Assembly: GCF_007830445.1 (NCBI RefSeq)
Contig: NZ_VLKR01000021.1
Coordinates: 62,001-126,000 of the forward strand
Origin: Sphingobacterium siyangense
Lineage (GTDB): Bacteria; Bacteroidota; Bacteroidia; Sphingobacteriales; Sphingobacteriaceae
Length of the DNA stretch: 64,000 bases
Direction: 5' to 3'
Program-made: the position numbers and the translations under genes
Notes under the pieces: model-generated
What the model was told of the DNA's origin: nothing
The model's database searches: none
The model's input: only the letters and a program-made list of their open reading frames with translations
Shown: piece by piece, positions 34,433 to 43,543 of the stretch
How the letters are laid out: each line of letters starts with the position of its first letter
Position numbering within the stretch: the first letter of the stretch is position 1

Positions 34433-37312
34433 TTATTCTTCTGTATCGTCCCATTTGCTAGCTTCCCGGTAGAATAGTGTATAAGGGTCGCTTGGGTAAA
34501 TCATTGCGTCCGGGTTATGCCGAAATGGAACATCTGGGTTAAAGATTTCCTGAAGAATATCTCGCAGGAATCTGACAAAATTTTCTTTCTGGAAAGCAAG
34601 GAATTCATCAGTCAATATTCCCGATTTACCACTGAATAATGTCCCTTCTTCCCGCATTTTACGGGCGACATAGAGATGAGGTTCGAGTTGTTTCCTTCCT
34701 GTCTTTTGTTCGAATACATAGGCATAGAATAGCGTCTGCACCATGGCTTTATTTTCGGTATTTGGCGCAAATACCTGGTCGATTTCTTTGAATATGATCG
34801 AGTCTCCACCAGTCTTGTAATCAACAATTCTACTGATAATACGATCGTCGTGTGTTACGACCTCATCTACACGGTCAATGATGCCGTAAAGTGTGACCTG
34901 TTGTTCTTCTCCATTGATCTCAATAGGAAAGGGCAGTACATAATCGTTGTCATTCTCGAGTTCAATAATCCGAAATGCTTTGTAGTTGTTGATGTCATAT
35001 TCAAGATACATCTTGACATACTCGCAGGCAATCTTCAGCATGATCCGCTGCAGGCTGTTTAAGTCATGTGTTGTCTTTAATTCGATCTGATATTGCAGGC
35101 CTATTTCACGAATCACCTGTGCTTCTATTTTGTCGATCTCGTGCCGTAAGACAGTTGTCGGTGTAAAGTCCTGCTGCCCCTTGAAAGGTAGGAATATCTT
35201 CTCCATGACATTATGGATGACAGTTCCCAGTTTATTCATCTCAAATTCCTGAGAGATGGAAGGTGGTTCTTTGATACCGGCAATATGTTTTAAAAAAAAC
35301 TGTAGCGGGGATTGCAGGTAAGTTGTTAGTGCCGTTGCAGATATCCTTTTCTGGTTGACGATAAAATCCTGATACATCTTTTCCCAGACTTGACCACGTT
35401 TCTCGATGACAATCTCTTGCGCCTTATCCGCAAATTGGATGGTCTGTTGTTGAATTTTTCGGTCAAACTGAAATTTACTTTCAAACTCCAGCTGTTTGAT
35501 AAAGCGACTTTCTTCGCCGGTAGAGCTTTCGTCTACTAAGCCATTGTAGAAAATATGTATTCCTTCACTGTATTGAAAATGGCGATAGAATAAATAAGCT
35601 GACAGTGCATCCTGATTCTCCAATATGGGAAGGCCATAAGCGCTTCTCAGGCTATTAGGTATAAAGGTCGGTGAATTGGACGTTTTGGGTAGAATGCCTT
35701 CATTTGCGCCTAAAATATATACGTTGTCAAAATTTAAACAACGGCTCTCCAAGAGTCCCATAATCTGAATTCCTTCTAGCGGATCTCCTTCTATCGCTGA
35801 ATTTATTGGAGCGATTGCTTTTTTAATCAGGCCAATCTGGAAGCTGATGCTTAAGGGCGCAACTGTTTCAACGCCCAGTAGCAGCTGATTTAACGTTTTC
35901 TTTGTTTCGATCAAAAGGTTGTTGTCAATTTGGCGGATGCGCTCCTGAGAAGAGATGCTATGCAATAGGTCATCGACGATCAGAATGAGCGCAGGGATCA
36001 AATGTGCCGAATTTTCGATTGGCACAAAAAACTGAGGCAGGGAGCTTTTGAGATGAAGTTCCTCCAATGCGATCTCAAAGAGCTGTTTGTCGGCAATCTC
36101 TTTTTGGATCTGAAGTTTATCTGCTAAAGAAACCATGCTGAGCGGATGGTTGATAAAGGTCTCTATGACCTGATAAGGAATCTTCCGCCTCTTGAACTGT
36201 GATATCTCCAAATGTACATCCATCCATAGGTCCAGGATACCGAAAATGGGAGACTGCGTCAGTGGATATCCCGTTGTGATGTTGGGGTTGACATCGGGTA
36301 GACTCTGTAGCAAAGGAACCAGTAGGTTTTCATCTGCTAGAAGAATGGCAGAGGTCTGTTCCGCTTTATGGTGCTGTTCGAGGATATCATAGAGCAATTT
36401 TGTTTGGCTGATTTTTCCGGTGCTGGCATATAGATTTACGGTTGAGGTTCTATTGCCTATAATGTTCGGGCTATCGCCAAGCGCATTGACCAAACCTGTT
36501 TGAAAAATATTTCGACGGATAAAAAGTCCCGCCTCCTGCATAGTGTCCTCCAGGTAATAGGCATCGGCATCAAAATAGAATAGTGCGCTGCCTTTGTCCT
36601 GCCATTGTCTAAATAATTTTGCCTCAACTTTATTTAAAGCATTGAAACCGACAAAAAGGATATGCTGAAAGGAAGATGCAAACTGCTGATTTGTAGCCTT
36701 GCCTTCAACCAGATCACGGTAGATTGTTGGATAGTTGGTTTGGCCTTCTGTTTTAAGCTTTTCTTTGAATCGATCATATAATACCGGCAGTCTTTTCCAA
36801 AGTTGAAGAAAGCGCTCTTGTACTCCACTATGCCCCGCAATAGAAAAAGACTGCCAAAATTGACGGATAAACCCTTGCTGTTCTTGCGTGAGATGTTGGA
36901 AAGCAATGTCGATTTTGGTATTGTCATAAAGTTCTAAATAGATCTGCTCGATGGGAACGAGATCATAATCCAGTTGACCGAAGTCACTCAATATAATTTC
37001 GGCAATGGGATAGAACTCTTCCAGCGTTTCTGGTTGCCTGCCCTCAGCTACCAATAACTCATTATGAATATTAAACAGATGAAAAAATTGGGTTAAAGGA
37101 CTGGCTTCGGTATCATCGGTCGAAAGTCTGAAAAATTCCTGAATCGTAAAAAACTGCGGCGACCAGATCGCCTGGCCATACACTTCAGAGAGATGTTTTT
37201 TGAGGTAGGTAATCGGCCGTTTATTATTAAACACGATGGCAATTTCACTCAGATCGTTTCCAAAACGTTTTTGAATGTCTGCTGCTACTAATTTTAGAAA
37301 GGCTGTCTGCAT
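34433..37312 (-). CDS. AddB-like helicase-nuclease subunit (PD-(D/E)XK)
   Basis: 959-aa partner of the UvrD-type gene just upstream. The N-terminal two thirds resemble an inactivated helicase fold (AddB/RexB style) without a clear Walker A. NVYILGANEGILPKTS near 555 corresponds to the helicase-like GLxEGxxP box. The C-terminal nuclease domain has ATALTTYLQSPLQFFLKHIAGI and the catalytic IVDYKTGGDS (D-x-K). The Fe-S cysteines of the Bacillus AddB nuclease are not evident. It would repair double-strand breaks by end resection with its partner. It starts seven bases after the partner gene. Confidence 0.87.
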   Translation of the reverse strand: MQTAFLKLVAADIQKRFGNDLSEIAIVFNNKRPITYLKKHLSEVYGQAIWSPQFFTIQEFFRLSTDDTEASPLTQFFHLFNIHNELLVAEGRQPETLEEFYPIAEIILSDFGQLDYDLVPIEQIYLELYDNTKIDIAFQHLTQEQQGFIRQFWQSFSIAGHSGVQERFLQLWKRLPVLYDRFKEKLKTEGQTNYPTIYRDLVEGKATNQQFASSFQHILFVGFNALNKVEAKLFRQWQDKGSALFYFDADAYYLEDTMQEAGLFIRRNIFQTGLVNALGDSPNIIGNRTSTVNLYASTGKISQTKLLYDILEQHHKAEQTSAILLADENLLVPLLQSLPDVNPNITTGYPLTQSPIFGILDLWMDVHLEISQFKRRKIPYQVIETFINHPLSMVSLADKLQIQKEIADKQLFEIALEELHLKSSLPQFFVPIENSAHLIPALILIVDDLLHSISSQERIRQIDNNLLIETKKTLNQLLLGVETVAPLSISFQIGLIKKAIAPINSAIEGDPLEGIQIMGLLESRCLNFDNVYILGANEGILPKTSNSPTFIPNSLRSAYGLPILENQDALSAYLFYRHFQYSEGIHIFYNGLVDESSTGEESRFIKQLEFESKFQFDRKIQQQTIQFADKAQEIVIEKRGQVWEKMYQDFIVNQKRISATALTTYLQSPLQFFLKHIAGIKEPPSISQEFEMNKLGTVIHNVMEKIFLPFKGQQDFTPTTVLRHEIDKIEAQVIREIGLQYQIELKTTHDLNSLQRIMLKIACEYVKMYLEYDINNYKAFRIIELENDNDYVLPFPIEINGEEQQVTLYGIIDRVDEVVTHDDRIISRIVDYKTGGDSIIFKEIDQVFAPNTENKAMVQTLFYAYVFEQKTGRKQLEPHLYVARKMREEGTLFSGKSGILTDEFLAFQKENFVRFLRDILQEIFNPDVPFRHNPDAMIYPSDPYTLFYREASKWDDTEE

Positions 37313-37319
37313 CGTGCTA

Positions 37320-40300
37320 TTATTTTACTTCAGTTAATTGATTTGATTTCGCATAATAGAGATAGGCTTTAACGTTGTTATAACCAAGGTTCTCCAAATT
37401 CTTTTTATAGTTGTCGACTTGGTACTTGTGCCCAATATAGTCTGTCTGTGTGAATTTAAAATCCAGAACGATTGTTTCTTCCACGGAGGTGAAGACCTTA
37501 TCTGGACGAATGGTCTCACCCTTGGCGGTAATAATGCTTGCTTCATTCCAGATTTTATAGTTCCCGGTGAGCCATTTATTGATTAGGGGGTGCTTCCAGA
37601 TCTGATTGATCTCCTGCATGAGAAAAGGCTCTTCCTCTTTGGAAAGGATTCCTTCCTGGATCAGTTGGCCTACCAGTTTATGGATGTCTTCTTCCTTTGA
37701 AATTTGAGCCATAATATCGTGGGCCAATATGCCGTACTGCGCGGCTTTTTCCAGCATCATAATATCATTGATGTTACGCGTACTCGATTTTTCTAAGGCC
37801 ATTTCCAATTCTTTGGAAATGGGGTAATGGCGAAGGGAAATAATATTGTCTTTCTGAGCCTGATGTTTTTTTTGTTCGATCGTTTGATCGATGTGTACAC
37901 CTTTTTCTTCCAGTGCAAACGGAGCTATGGGGCTATCCAAGACTTGATAGAGCACATCGCTGATATATTCGTCTTTAATATCATATCCTGTAATTTCACC
38001 CGTTTTTTTGTCAACAGATTCTTTAAAGGAAGGAGCCGTAATATAGAGGTGTTCAACAGCACGTGTTGTTGCTACATAGAATGTGTTGAGGGCGTCCATG
38101 TAGTTGAACAGCATCTCTTCAAAATATTGCTTGAAAAATACAGATTTGCCGACTGTAGATGTATATTTTATTGGAATTTTTCCCAATTGGGCAAAAGGAG
38201 TATCCGAGGTCTCTATCCAAAAATCGCCATTGATCATGCCATCGAGATCCCAGGAACAGAATGGAATCATCACAACGTCATAGGCTAGACCTTTTGATTT
38301 GTGGATTGTTGTTACCTCGATCGCATTAATTTCTCCGTTGGAAGGGAGCACCGCCCGGTTGCCATCTTCTTCCCAAAACTCCAGGAACTGTATAATGCCA
38401 CGTTCGCCATTGGTGGAGAAAGCTGAGATCATATCTTTGAACGCCAGGAGGTAAGGGAGGTGGATATTGTCTGTGGTTGTGAAACCGTAGATTTCAATGA
38501 GTTTTTCAATTAAATGAACTAAAGGCTGTTTCTGCGCCATTTCCCAGGAGTCAATCAGCGCCTCGGGGAGATAATCTTTAAGTGCGCGGATGTCATTGCC
38601 GGCAAATTTTAACCATGCATTCTGATCGATTGTCTTGTTTTGAATATGCTGGTATAGATAGACCATCTTTGCTTTATGGATGGTATGTTTATCCGAATTA
38701 TAGACTAAAGCCTTCAACGTTTCGATCAACAATAGTACAGCATCATTGCTTGCTAAGGATAATGCATCACCAGATATCACTTCAAATGTAAGCTGCTGCT
38801 CTTTTTTGAAGTCCATGAGCTTTTGGATGACCAATTTAGCCTGCACATTACTCCGTACCAGGATACCGATCTGCTGCGCCTGATATCGTCCACTACCGAG
38901 CCAGTCGCCTATTTTTTGACATAGTTGTAGTAGCGATTCTTCAATAACCTGATTTCTTCTGTAGCGTCCATCAGTGACAGGAATGTAGGAGATTTCGATA
39001 GATCCTAATTGCTCAAGTTTCCCTTTTTTATGTTCAGGTATTTCCTGTTGGCTGTTTTCATAAGCTTTGACCAGCATCGTGTCATTGCCAGTAGAAATCC
39101 ACCACTGTTTACCTTCTTCATCAAGGCTTTCGAATACTTTTTCATTCAATACCTGTTGCAGATGCTGGGGAATACTGCTAAAGAGGTAATTGTTTAAATG
39201 GATGATATTTGGAAGACTTCTAAAATTGGTGTCAAGGCTTCCGTTTTCGATAAAGGTGGTTTTGCTATCCTCGTCTAAGTGAAAGGTGTGACCAACCTGT
39301 TGTTCTACCTGTTGCAGGAGTATACGCCAATCCCCATTTCGCCAGCGATAAATACTCTGTTTGACGTCCCCAACGATCAGGTGTTCGCTGATTGTGCCTT
39401 TGGCATCTGCCAATGCATTGATCAGTAGTGGGCTATAATTTTTCCACTGAATACGCGAGGTATCCTGAAATTCGTCAAACAAAAAGTAGTTAAAACGATT
39501 GCCGATTTTCTCCCAGATAAATGTTGGGTCGCTATTTTCATCAAGTCCGAGTTTGTTTAATAAAATCTGCGAGTCGGAAATTAATTGAGCGCCATTGTCC
39601 CGCCGCCATTGCGTCAGTAAGTCGCTCATTTCCTTAAGCAGGCGTAGGTAATAGAGATTACTTTGTACCGCTTGATAAGCAATGTAAGCCGATAGATTAT
39701 CGTGTAGCTTTTGGAACGATGCCAGAATGGGGCTGAGTGCGGCGATAAGATCATGCCGTATATTTTTGTCACTATCTGTAAAAGCATCTTCATTGTCGAT
39801 CAACTGGAGATACTTTTCCAGTACCTTGGCAATTTCGGAAGCGCTCAGCTTTTCCGTTTTTTTATTGGTTTTGCTAGCGGAGATTATTTTATTGCGCGAT
39901 TTACCTTTCAGGTCACTTTCGGAGATATTAAAATTCCTGAATGTTTCACTAAAGGCTTCAATTGTCATGGAGAGTGCTTCCGTGAAGGAGTTTATCTTCT
40001 GTTCAACTTCCTGATTGAGGAGATTAAAAACCTCCTTTGGATTGGCAGAATTGATGTAGCCATCAAATTCCTGAAAATTTTCAGAGAAAATAAGACTTGC
40101 CAAACCCATTAGTTGTTGGCGGTAGTTCCAATTTTCATTTTTTGCTATTTTCTTTTCCGCATAAGCGATAATCCAATCCAGTAGGTCGGGTCGTTCATCC
40201 AGCAATTGATTAAGCATGACTGTCAGGTCATTTTTCACTTTATTGACATTCATTTCAATCTTATAAGCAGCATCAAGATTGAGTTCATACGTAAATGCGC

Positions 40301-40670
40301 GAATAACTTTTTGGGAAAATCCATCAATTGTACTTATGGTAAAATGACTGTAGTCATGTAGGATACGTCGATACACCCGAAAAGCTTTCTCTTGTACCAG
40401 ATGCGGATTCCAGTCTGGCTGCTGCTGGAGTAAAAGCTTTCTGAAATCTTCAATTTTAGGGTTAGGATCGCCTGTTGCCAAGCCATGGAGTACCGAGAGG
40501 ATACGTTCTTTCATCTCGGCGGTTGCCTTATTGGTGAATGTCACCGCCAAAATCTCCTTATAGCTATTCTCGTTGGAGAGTAGGAGTGTGAGATAGTGTA
40601 AAGTCAAGCTAAAGGTTTTTCCCGAACCGGCCGAAGCTTTTAGTATTTTTAATGGCGCAACAGATTTCAT
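37320..40670 (-). CDS. AddA/RecB-like UvrD-family helicase-nuclease
   Basis: 1116-aa SF1 helicase with C-terminal nuclease. Motif I LKASAGSGKTFSLTLHYLTLL lies at residues 7-27, motif Ia LAVTFTNKATAEMKERIL near 45, motif II FLFDEFQDTSRIQWKNYSPLL, and motif VI FYVATTRAVEHLYI. The nuclease signature TIVLDFKFTQTDY (D-x-K) is near the end. With the downstream AddB-like gene it forms a two-nuclease resection complex. The frame extends to 40847, but the first 59 extra residues are unlike the family; MKSVAPLKILKASAGSGKT is the natural start. Confidence 0.92.
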   Translation of the reverse strand: MKSVAPLKILKASAGSGKTFSLTLHYLTLLLSNENSYKEILAVTFTNKATAEMKERILSVLHGLATGDPNPKIEDFRKLLLQQQPDWNPHLVQEKAFRVYRRILHDYSHFTISTIDGFSQKVIRAFTYELNLDAAYKIEMNVNKVKNDLTVMLNQLLDERPDLLDWIIAYAEKKIAKNENWNYRQQLMGLASLIFSENFQEFDGYINSANPKEVFNLLNQEVEQKINSFTEALSMTIEAFSETFRNFNISESDLKGKSRNKIISASKTNKKTEKLSASEIAKVLEKYLQLIDNEDAFTDSDKNIRHDLIAALSPILASFQKLHDNLSAYIAYQAVQSNLYYLRLLKEMSDLLTQWRRDNGAQLISDSQILLNKLGLDENSDPTFIWEKIGNRFNYFLFDEFQDTSRIQWKNYSPLLINALADAKGTISEHLIVGDVKQSIYRWRNGDWRILLQQVEQQVGHTFHLDEDSKTTFIENGSLDTNFRSLPNIIHLNNYLFSSIPQHLQQVLNEKVFESLDEEGKQWWISTGNDTMLVKAYENSQQEIPEHKKGKLEQLGSIEISYIPVTDGRYRRNQVIEESLLQLCQKIGDWLGSGRYQAQQIGILVRSNVQAKLVIQKLMDFKKEQQLTFEVISGDALSLASNDAVLLLIETLKALVYNSDKHTIHKAKMVYLYQHIQNKTIDQNAWLKFAGNDIRALKDYLPEALIDSWEMAQKQPLVHLIEKLIEIYGFTTTDNIHLPYLLAFKDMISAFSTNGERGIIQFLEFWEEDGNRAVLPSNGEINAIEVTTIHKSKGLAYDVVMIPFCSWDLDGMINGDFWIETSDTPFAQLGKIPIKYTSTVGKSVFFKQYFEEMLFNYMDALNTFYVATTRAVEHLYITAPSFKESVDKKTGEITGYDIKDEYISDVLYQVLDSPIAPFALEEKGVHIDQTIEQKKHQAQKDNIISLRHYPISKELEMALEKSSTRNINDIMMLEKAAQYGILAHDIMAQISKEEDIHKLVGQLIQEGILSKEEEPFLMQEINQIWKHPLINKWLTGNYKIWNEASIITAKGETIRPDKVFTSVEETIVLDFKFTQTDYIGHKYQVDNYKKNLENLGYNNVKAYLYYAKSNQLTEVK

Positions 40671-40964
40671 AGAATGAAGGTAGAAAGTAAAAAGTGAATT
40701 GGCAAAAATGTCGATGACTATTTCGAAGGTACTGTACCCAAACGGTTCATCCTGCTTACCGATTTGGTAAAGATGTCCTTTTGAAGGAAGGAACTGTTTT
40801 TTGTCTTGATTTTTGAAAAGTTTGTTGTAGCTTCCGTATGGAAGCAAGAAAAGATGAAGGTCTAAGGGGCAGGTATTACGGTTGAAAGAGCTTGTTGAAA
40901 GAGCTAACCCTGTCGTTTTCAGTGAAGTTTTATTAAATTATAATGATGATTAGAAAAAAATAAC
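40671..40964. other. Divergent spacer between the helicase-nuclease operon and rpsP
   Basis: About 290 bp. The reverse frame stays open here but I regard it as non-coding leader. No RNA gene is recognised. It must contain the promoter of the helicase-nuclease pair, which I could not locate. Confidence 0.45.
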
Positions 40965-40972
40965 TATCTTTG
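40965..40972 (+). promoter_or_regulatory. -7 box of rpsP
   Basis: TATCTTTG, a full consensus -7 element. It implies a leader of about 50 nt to the ATG at 41031, containing a GGGGGATA stretch that can pair with ATCCCC right at the start site. Confidence 0.6.
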
Positions 40973-41030
40973 CATCCCCTCTAGTATGAAGCTCGGGGGA
41001 TATGTTGAATACATAAAATAAAATTAAAAA

Positions 41031-41552
41031 ATGGCAACTAAAATCAGATTGCAAAGACACGGTAAAAAAGGACGTCCTTTTTACCACGTAGTCGTAGCGG
41101 ATTCTCGCGCTCCACGTGACGGTAAATTCATCGAACGTATTGGTTCTTACAACCCAAACACAAATCCAGCAACTATCGTTTTGGATTTTGAAAAAGCTTT
41201 GGATTGGATGAATAAAGGTGCTCAACCAACTGACACTGCTCGCGCTATCCTTTCTTACAAAGGTGTTCTTTACAAAAAACACTTGCAAGGTGGTGTGAAA
41301 AAAGGTGCTTTTGATGAAGCTGCTGCTGAAGCTAAATTTACAGCTTGGACTGAAGCTAATGATGCAAGAATCTCTGGTAAAAAAGATGGTTTAGCACAAA
41401 CTAAAGCTGAAGCTAAAAAAGCTGCTTTAGTGGCTGAAGCTAAGAAAAAAGAAGAAAAAGCTGCTGCTGTAGCTGCTAAAAATGCTCCTGTAGCGGAAGA
41501 AACTGCTGCTGAAGAGACTGAAGCTCCTGCATCAGAAGAAACTGAAGGTTAA
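41031..41552 (+). CDS. rpsP: 30S ribosomal protein S16 with long Ala/Lys/Glu tail
   Basis: Ribosomal protein S16, an early small-subunit assembly protein. The core fold spans residues 1-80 (MATKIRLQRHGKKGRPFYHVVVADSRAPRDGKFIERIG, then the IVLDFEKALDWMNKGAQPTDTARAIL segment). The remaining ~90 residues are an Ala/Lys/Glu-rich tail, ending acidic. Such extensions are typical in Bacteroidota, while the E. coli protein stops near 82. The tail probably lies on the ribosome surface. rimM, an S16-region maturation factor, is next. Confidence 0.96.
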   Translation: MATKIRLQRHGKKGRPFYHVVVADSRAPRDGKFIERIGSYNPNTNPATIVLDFEKALDWMNKGAQPTDTARAILSYKGVLYKKHLQGGVKKGAFDEAAAEAKFTAWTEANDARISGKKDGLAQTKAEAKKAALVAEAKKKEEKAAAVAAKNAPVAEETAAEETEAPASEETEG

Positions 41553-41575
41553 TTCTTTCATAAAGTATTCGAGAA

Positions 41576-41605
41576 AGCCGACTCAATCTTGAGCCGGCTT
41601 TTTTT
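41576..41605 (+). terminator. Terminator (possibly partial) after rpsP
   Basis: Arms AGCCGACTCAA and TTGAGCCGGCT with one mismatch and a 2-nt centre, then seven T. It sits between rpsP and rimM, so it may attenuate rimM relative to the abundant S16. Confidence 0.85.
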
Positions 41606-41671
41606 GAAACAGCCAATAGGCTAATGGTTTGCCAAATCATGTCTCACAGCTAATCGCTAAATACGAAATAT

Positions 41672-42196
41672 ATGACTATTGATCAAAGCTTTTACATCGG
41701 TTACATCAGTAAAACAAGAGGTCTTAAAGGAGAAGTACAACTATTTTTTGAATTCGAGGAATACGAGAGTTTGAATATCGATGTTGTCTTTGTGGAAGTG
41801 AACAAAAAGCTTGTTCCTTATTTTGTTGATACCATTAAATTTCAAAAAAATAGTACAGCGTATGTGACATTTGAGGATGTGGATCATATCGATAAGGCTC
41901 AAGTACTTGTACGTAAAAAGCTATATCTTTCCAATGATAAGATGCCCGAGCGCGATCCAGATGATTTTAGATATACTGATTTAATCGGTTTTTTAGTGAT
42001 TGATGAAAACCATGGTGAATTGGGGCAAATAACAGATGTTCAGGAATTCCCACAGCAATTTGTCGCTTCGGTAAATATGGACGGTAAAGAACTGATGTTC
42101 CCCTTGTCCGATGATTTAATCTTAGGAATCGATGGCGAAGAGGAGATCATTGAAGTTGAATTGCCAGAGGGCTTGGTGGATCTTTATAAAGAATAA
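41672..42196 (+). CDS. rimM: Ribosome maturation factor RimM
   Basis: 174-aa factor needed for processing and assembly of the 30S head. The N-terminal RimM domain has YIGYISKTRGLKGEVQLFFEFEEY (usual form G.I....GI.GEV.V). The PRC-barrel part follows with DLIGFLVIDENHGELGQITDVQEFPQQFV and FPLSDDLILGIDGEEEIIEVELPEGLVDLY. It is 119 bp after rpsP, with an intervening hairpin. In many bacteria trmD and rplS follow; here they do not. Confidence 0.93.
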   Translation: MTIDQSFYIGYISKTRGLKGEVQLFFEFEEYESLNIDVVFVEVNKKLVPYFVDTIKFQKNSTAYVTFEDVDHIDKAQVLVRKKLYLSNDKMPERDPDDFRYTDLIGFLVIDENHGELGQITDVQEFPQQFVASVNMDGKELMFPLSDDLILGIDGEEEIIEVELPEGLVDLYKE

Positions 42197-42299
42197 GCAT
42201 ATCCCCAAGCTTATTCAAATAAATAGCGGTATACGAACTATTGCAGTAATTTCTTATCTTGGTCTGTATATTATTACTGGCCATAATTATTGATTTATT

Positions 42300-43151
42300 T
42301 TGAAACCGTTATTACTGCTGCTATTCCTATTCTCGTTGTCTTCTTGTGCTTTCTTTGGGAAGAAAAAGGACTTTCCTGAAGGCAATTACCAAATGATATT
42401 GGGCTATTCAAATGAGGAGTATCATAAAGTAAAAAGAGAATCACCCCAAAATGTGGAGGCAGATGTCTATGGTAATGACCCGACGATATATCGGTCCTTT
42501 CTCTCCCTCCGTGATAAAGATAAGTTTGTGATGGCGATCGATGATATCTTACTCTACGGTAAGTATAGATTTAACGGCGATCGATTAGAATTGACCGATG
42601 AGAAAAAGGGTAGTCTCGCTTTGGATATTGTTAAGGTAAAAAACGATTTTGTTCAGCTGAGAGGTGATTTTTCACAGTTTAGCTCAGCACGTGTACCCAC
42701 TAGCGAAAAACTTTATATCAACTTTGTGTTAGATAAAACCCCTATCCGGGAGACTCCGAGCAAATTTGATAGCCAGGTAAATCTATGGCGAAATGCCCCT
42801 GTAAAATCAGAAAGTGAAGAGGAGATAAAAGCCAGGGCATTGAATTTTGTAGATTATTCTATCGCTTATTTCCAACACATATCAAGTTCAGGCACACATC
42901 ACGATTATCGAATGGATGGTGTTGAATCACCCATTATGTATGCCGAGAATGGCATTGTGCTCAAGGCATGGGCAGATGTACCCGATTCTTGGAAGGAATT
43001 ATTTTACAACGAAAAAAATGCATTAGTCGCCTACCAATATTTATTTGATGGTTTTAAATATGGATCGAAAGAGGAGTACCATGTTAGGGGACTCTTATTG
43101 ATCACGTTTTATCTCAGAAATCTGCGGAATTCCCTAGCAACGAATCTTTAG
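42300..43151 (+). CDS. Putative lipoprotein, unknown function
   Basis: 283 aa with a type II signal peptide: MKPLLLLLFLFSLSSC, cysteine at residue 16 (lipobox LSSC). The mature part begins with a Lys-rich segment, then a beta-rich region with SFLSLRDKDKFVMAIDDILLYGKYRFNG and YKVKR-type strands. I do not recognise a family. The start is TTG at 42300; no ATG lies in frame before the signal peptide, and TTG placed there gives a perfect lipoprotein signal. It stands alone between rimM and the riboswitch. Confidence 0.7.
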   Translation: MKPLLLLLFLFSLSSCAFFGKKKDFPEGNYQMILGYSNEEYHKVKRESPQNVEADVYGNDPTIYRSFLSLRDKDKFVMAIDDILLYGKYRFNGDRLELTDEKKGSLALDIVKVKNDFVQLRGDFSQFSSARVPTSEKLYINFVLDKTPIRETPSKFDSQVNLWRNAPVKSESEEEIKARALNFVDYSIAYFQHISSSGTHHDYRMDGVESPIMYAENGIVLKAWADVPDSWKELFYNEKNALVAYQYLFDGFKYGSKEEYHVRGLLLITFYLRNLRNSLATNL

Positions 43152-43372
43152 CCAATCCTGTTGTGGCGTAGTCAGTCTCTTCGCGGTCGATGATCCTCGA
43201 TCGTTAATTTTATCTGTTTTTTTAGAGCCTTTTATATTTGGTGGAGCCTAAATTCCTGTTGTTGAATGGGAATGAATCCGAAGCCGTATTTATTGCAGTC
43301 TTTTTGTCGCTATTTTTGCCTTTTCGAAAAAATATTTTTGTCGTTTGATTTTTTAAAACGATATTAGCAACG
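43152..43372. other. Leader region upstream of the metF riboswitch
   Basis: About 220 bp with no gene. It should hold the metF promoter; a TTTG at 43344-43347 and TATTAG at 43362-43367 are weak candidates. Confidence 0.35.
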
Positions 43373-43471
43373 CTTATAGAGAAAGGCCGAGGGACTAGAC
43401 CCGTTGAAGCCTTAGCAACCTGTATTGTTCAAGGTGCTAAATTCTACCCTACTCCATGTGGGAAAGATAAG
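43373..43471 (+). ncRNA. SAM-I (S-box) riboswitch controlling metF
   Basis: Conserved S-box core in order: P1 5' strand CTTAT (43373-43377), AGAGAAAGG...GAGGGACTAGACCCG, TTGAAGCC, TTAGCAACC, AAGGTGCTAAATTC, and P1 3' strand GATAAG closing at 43471. The kink-turn, the pseudoknot-forming loop and the SAM-binding GTGCTAAATTC segment are all present. It lies 72 bases before metF, a gene of methionine synthesis, which fits SAM-repressed control. Downstream pairing is described under findings. Confidence 0.93.
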
Positions 43472-43543
43472 TTACATGTAGATAAACGATTCCTCGACGT
43501 GTGCGTTTCGATGTAAGCCAACCAAACTAAAAACAGTTTTTTA

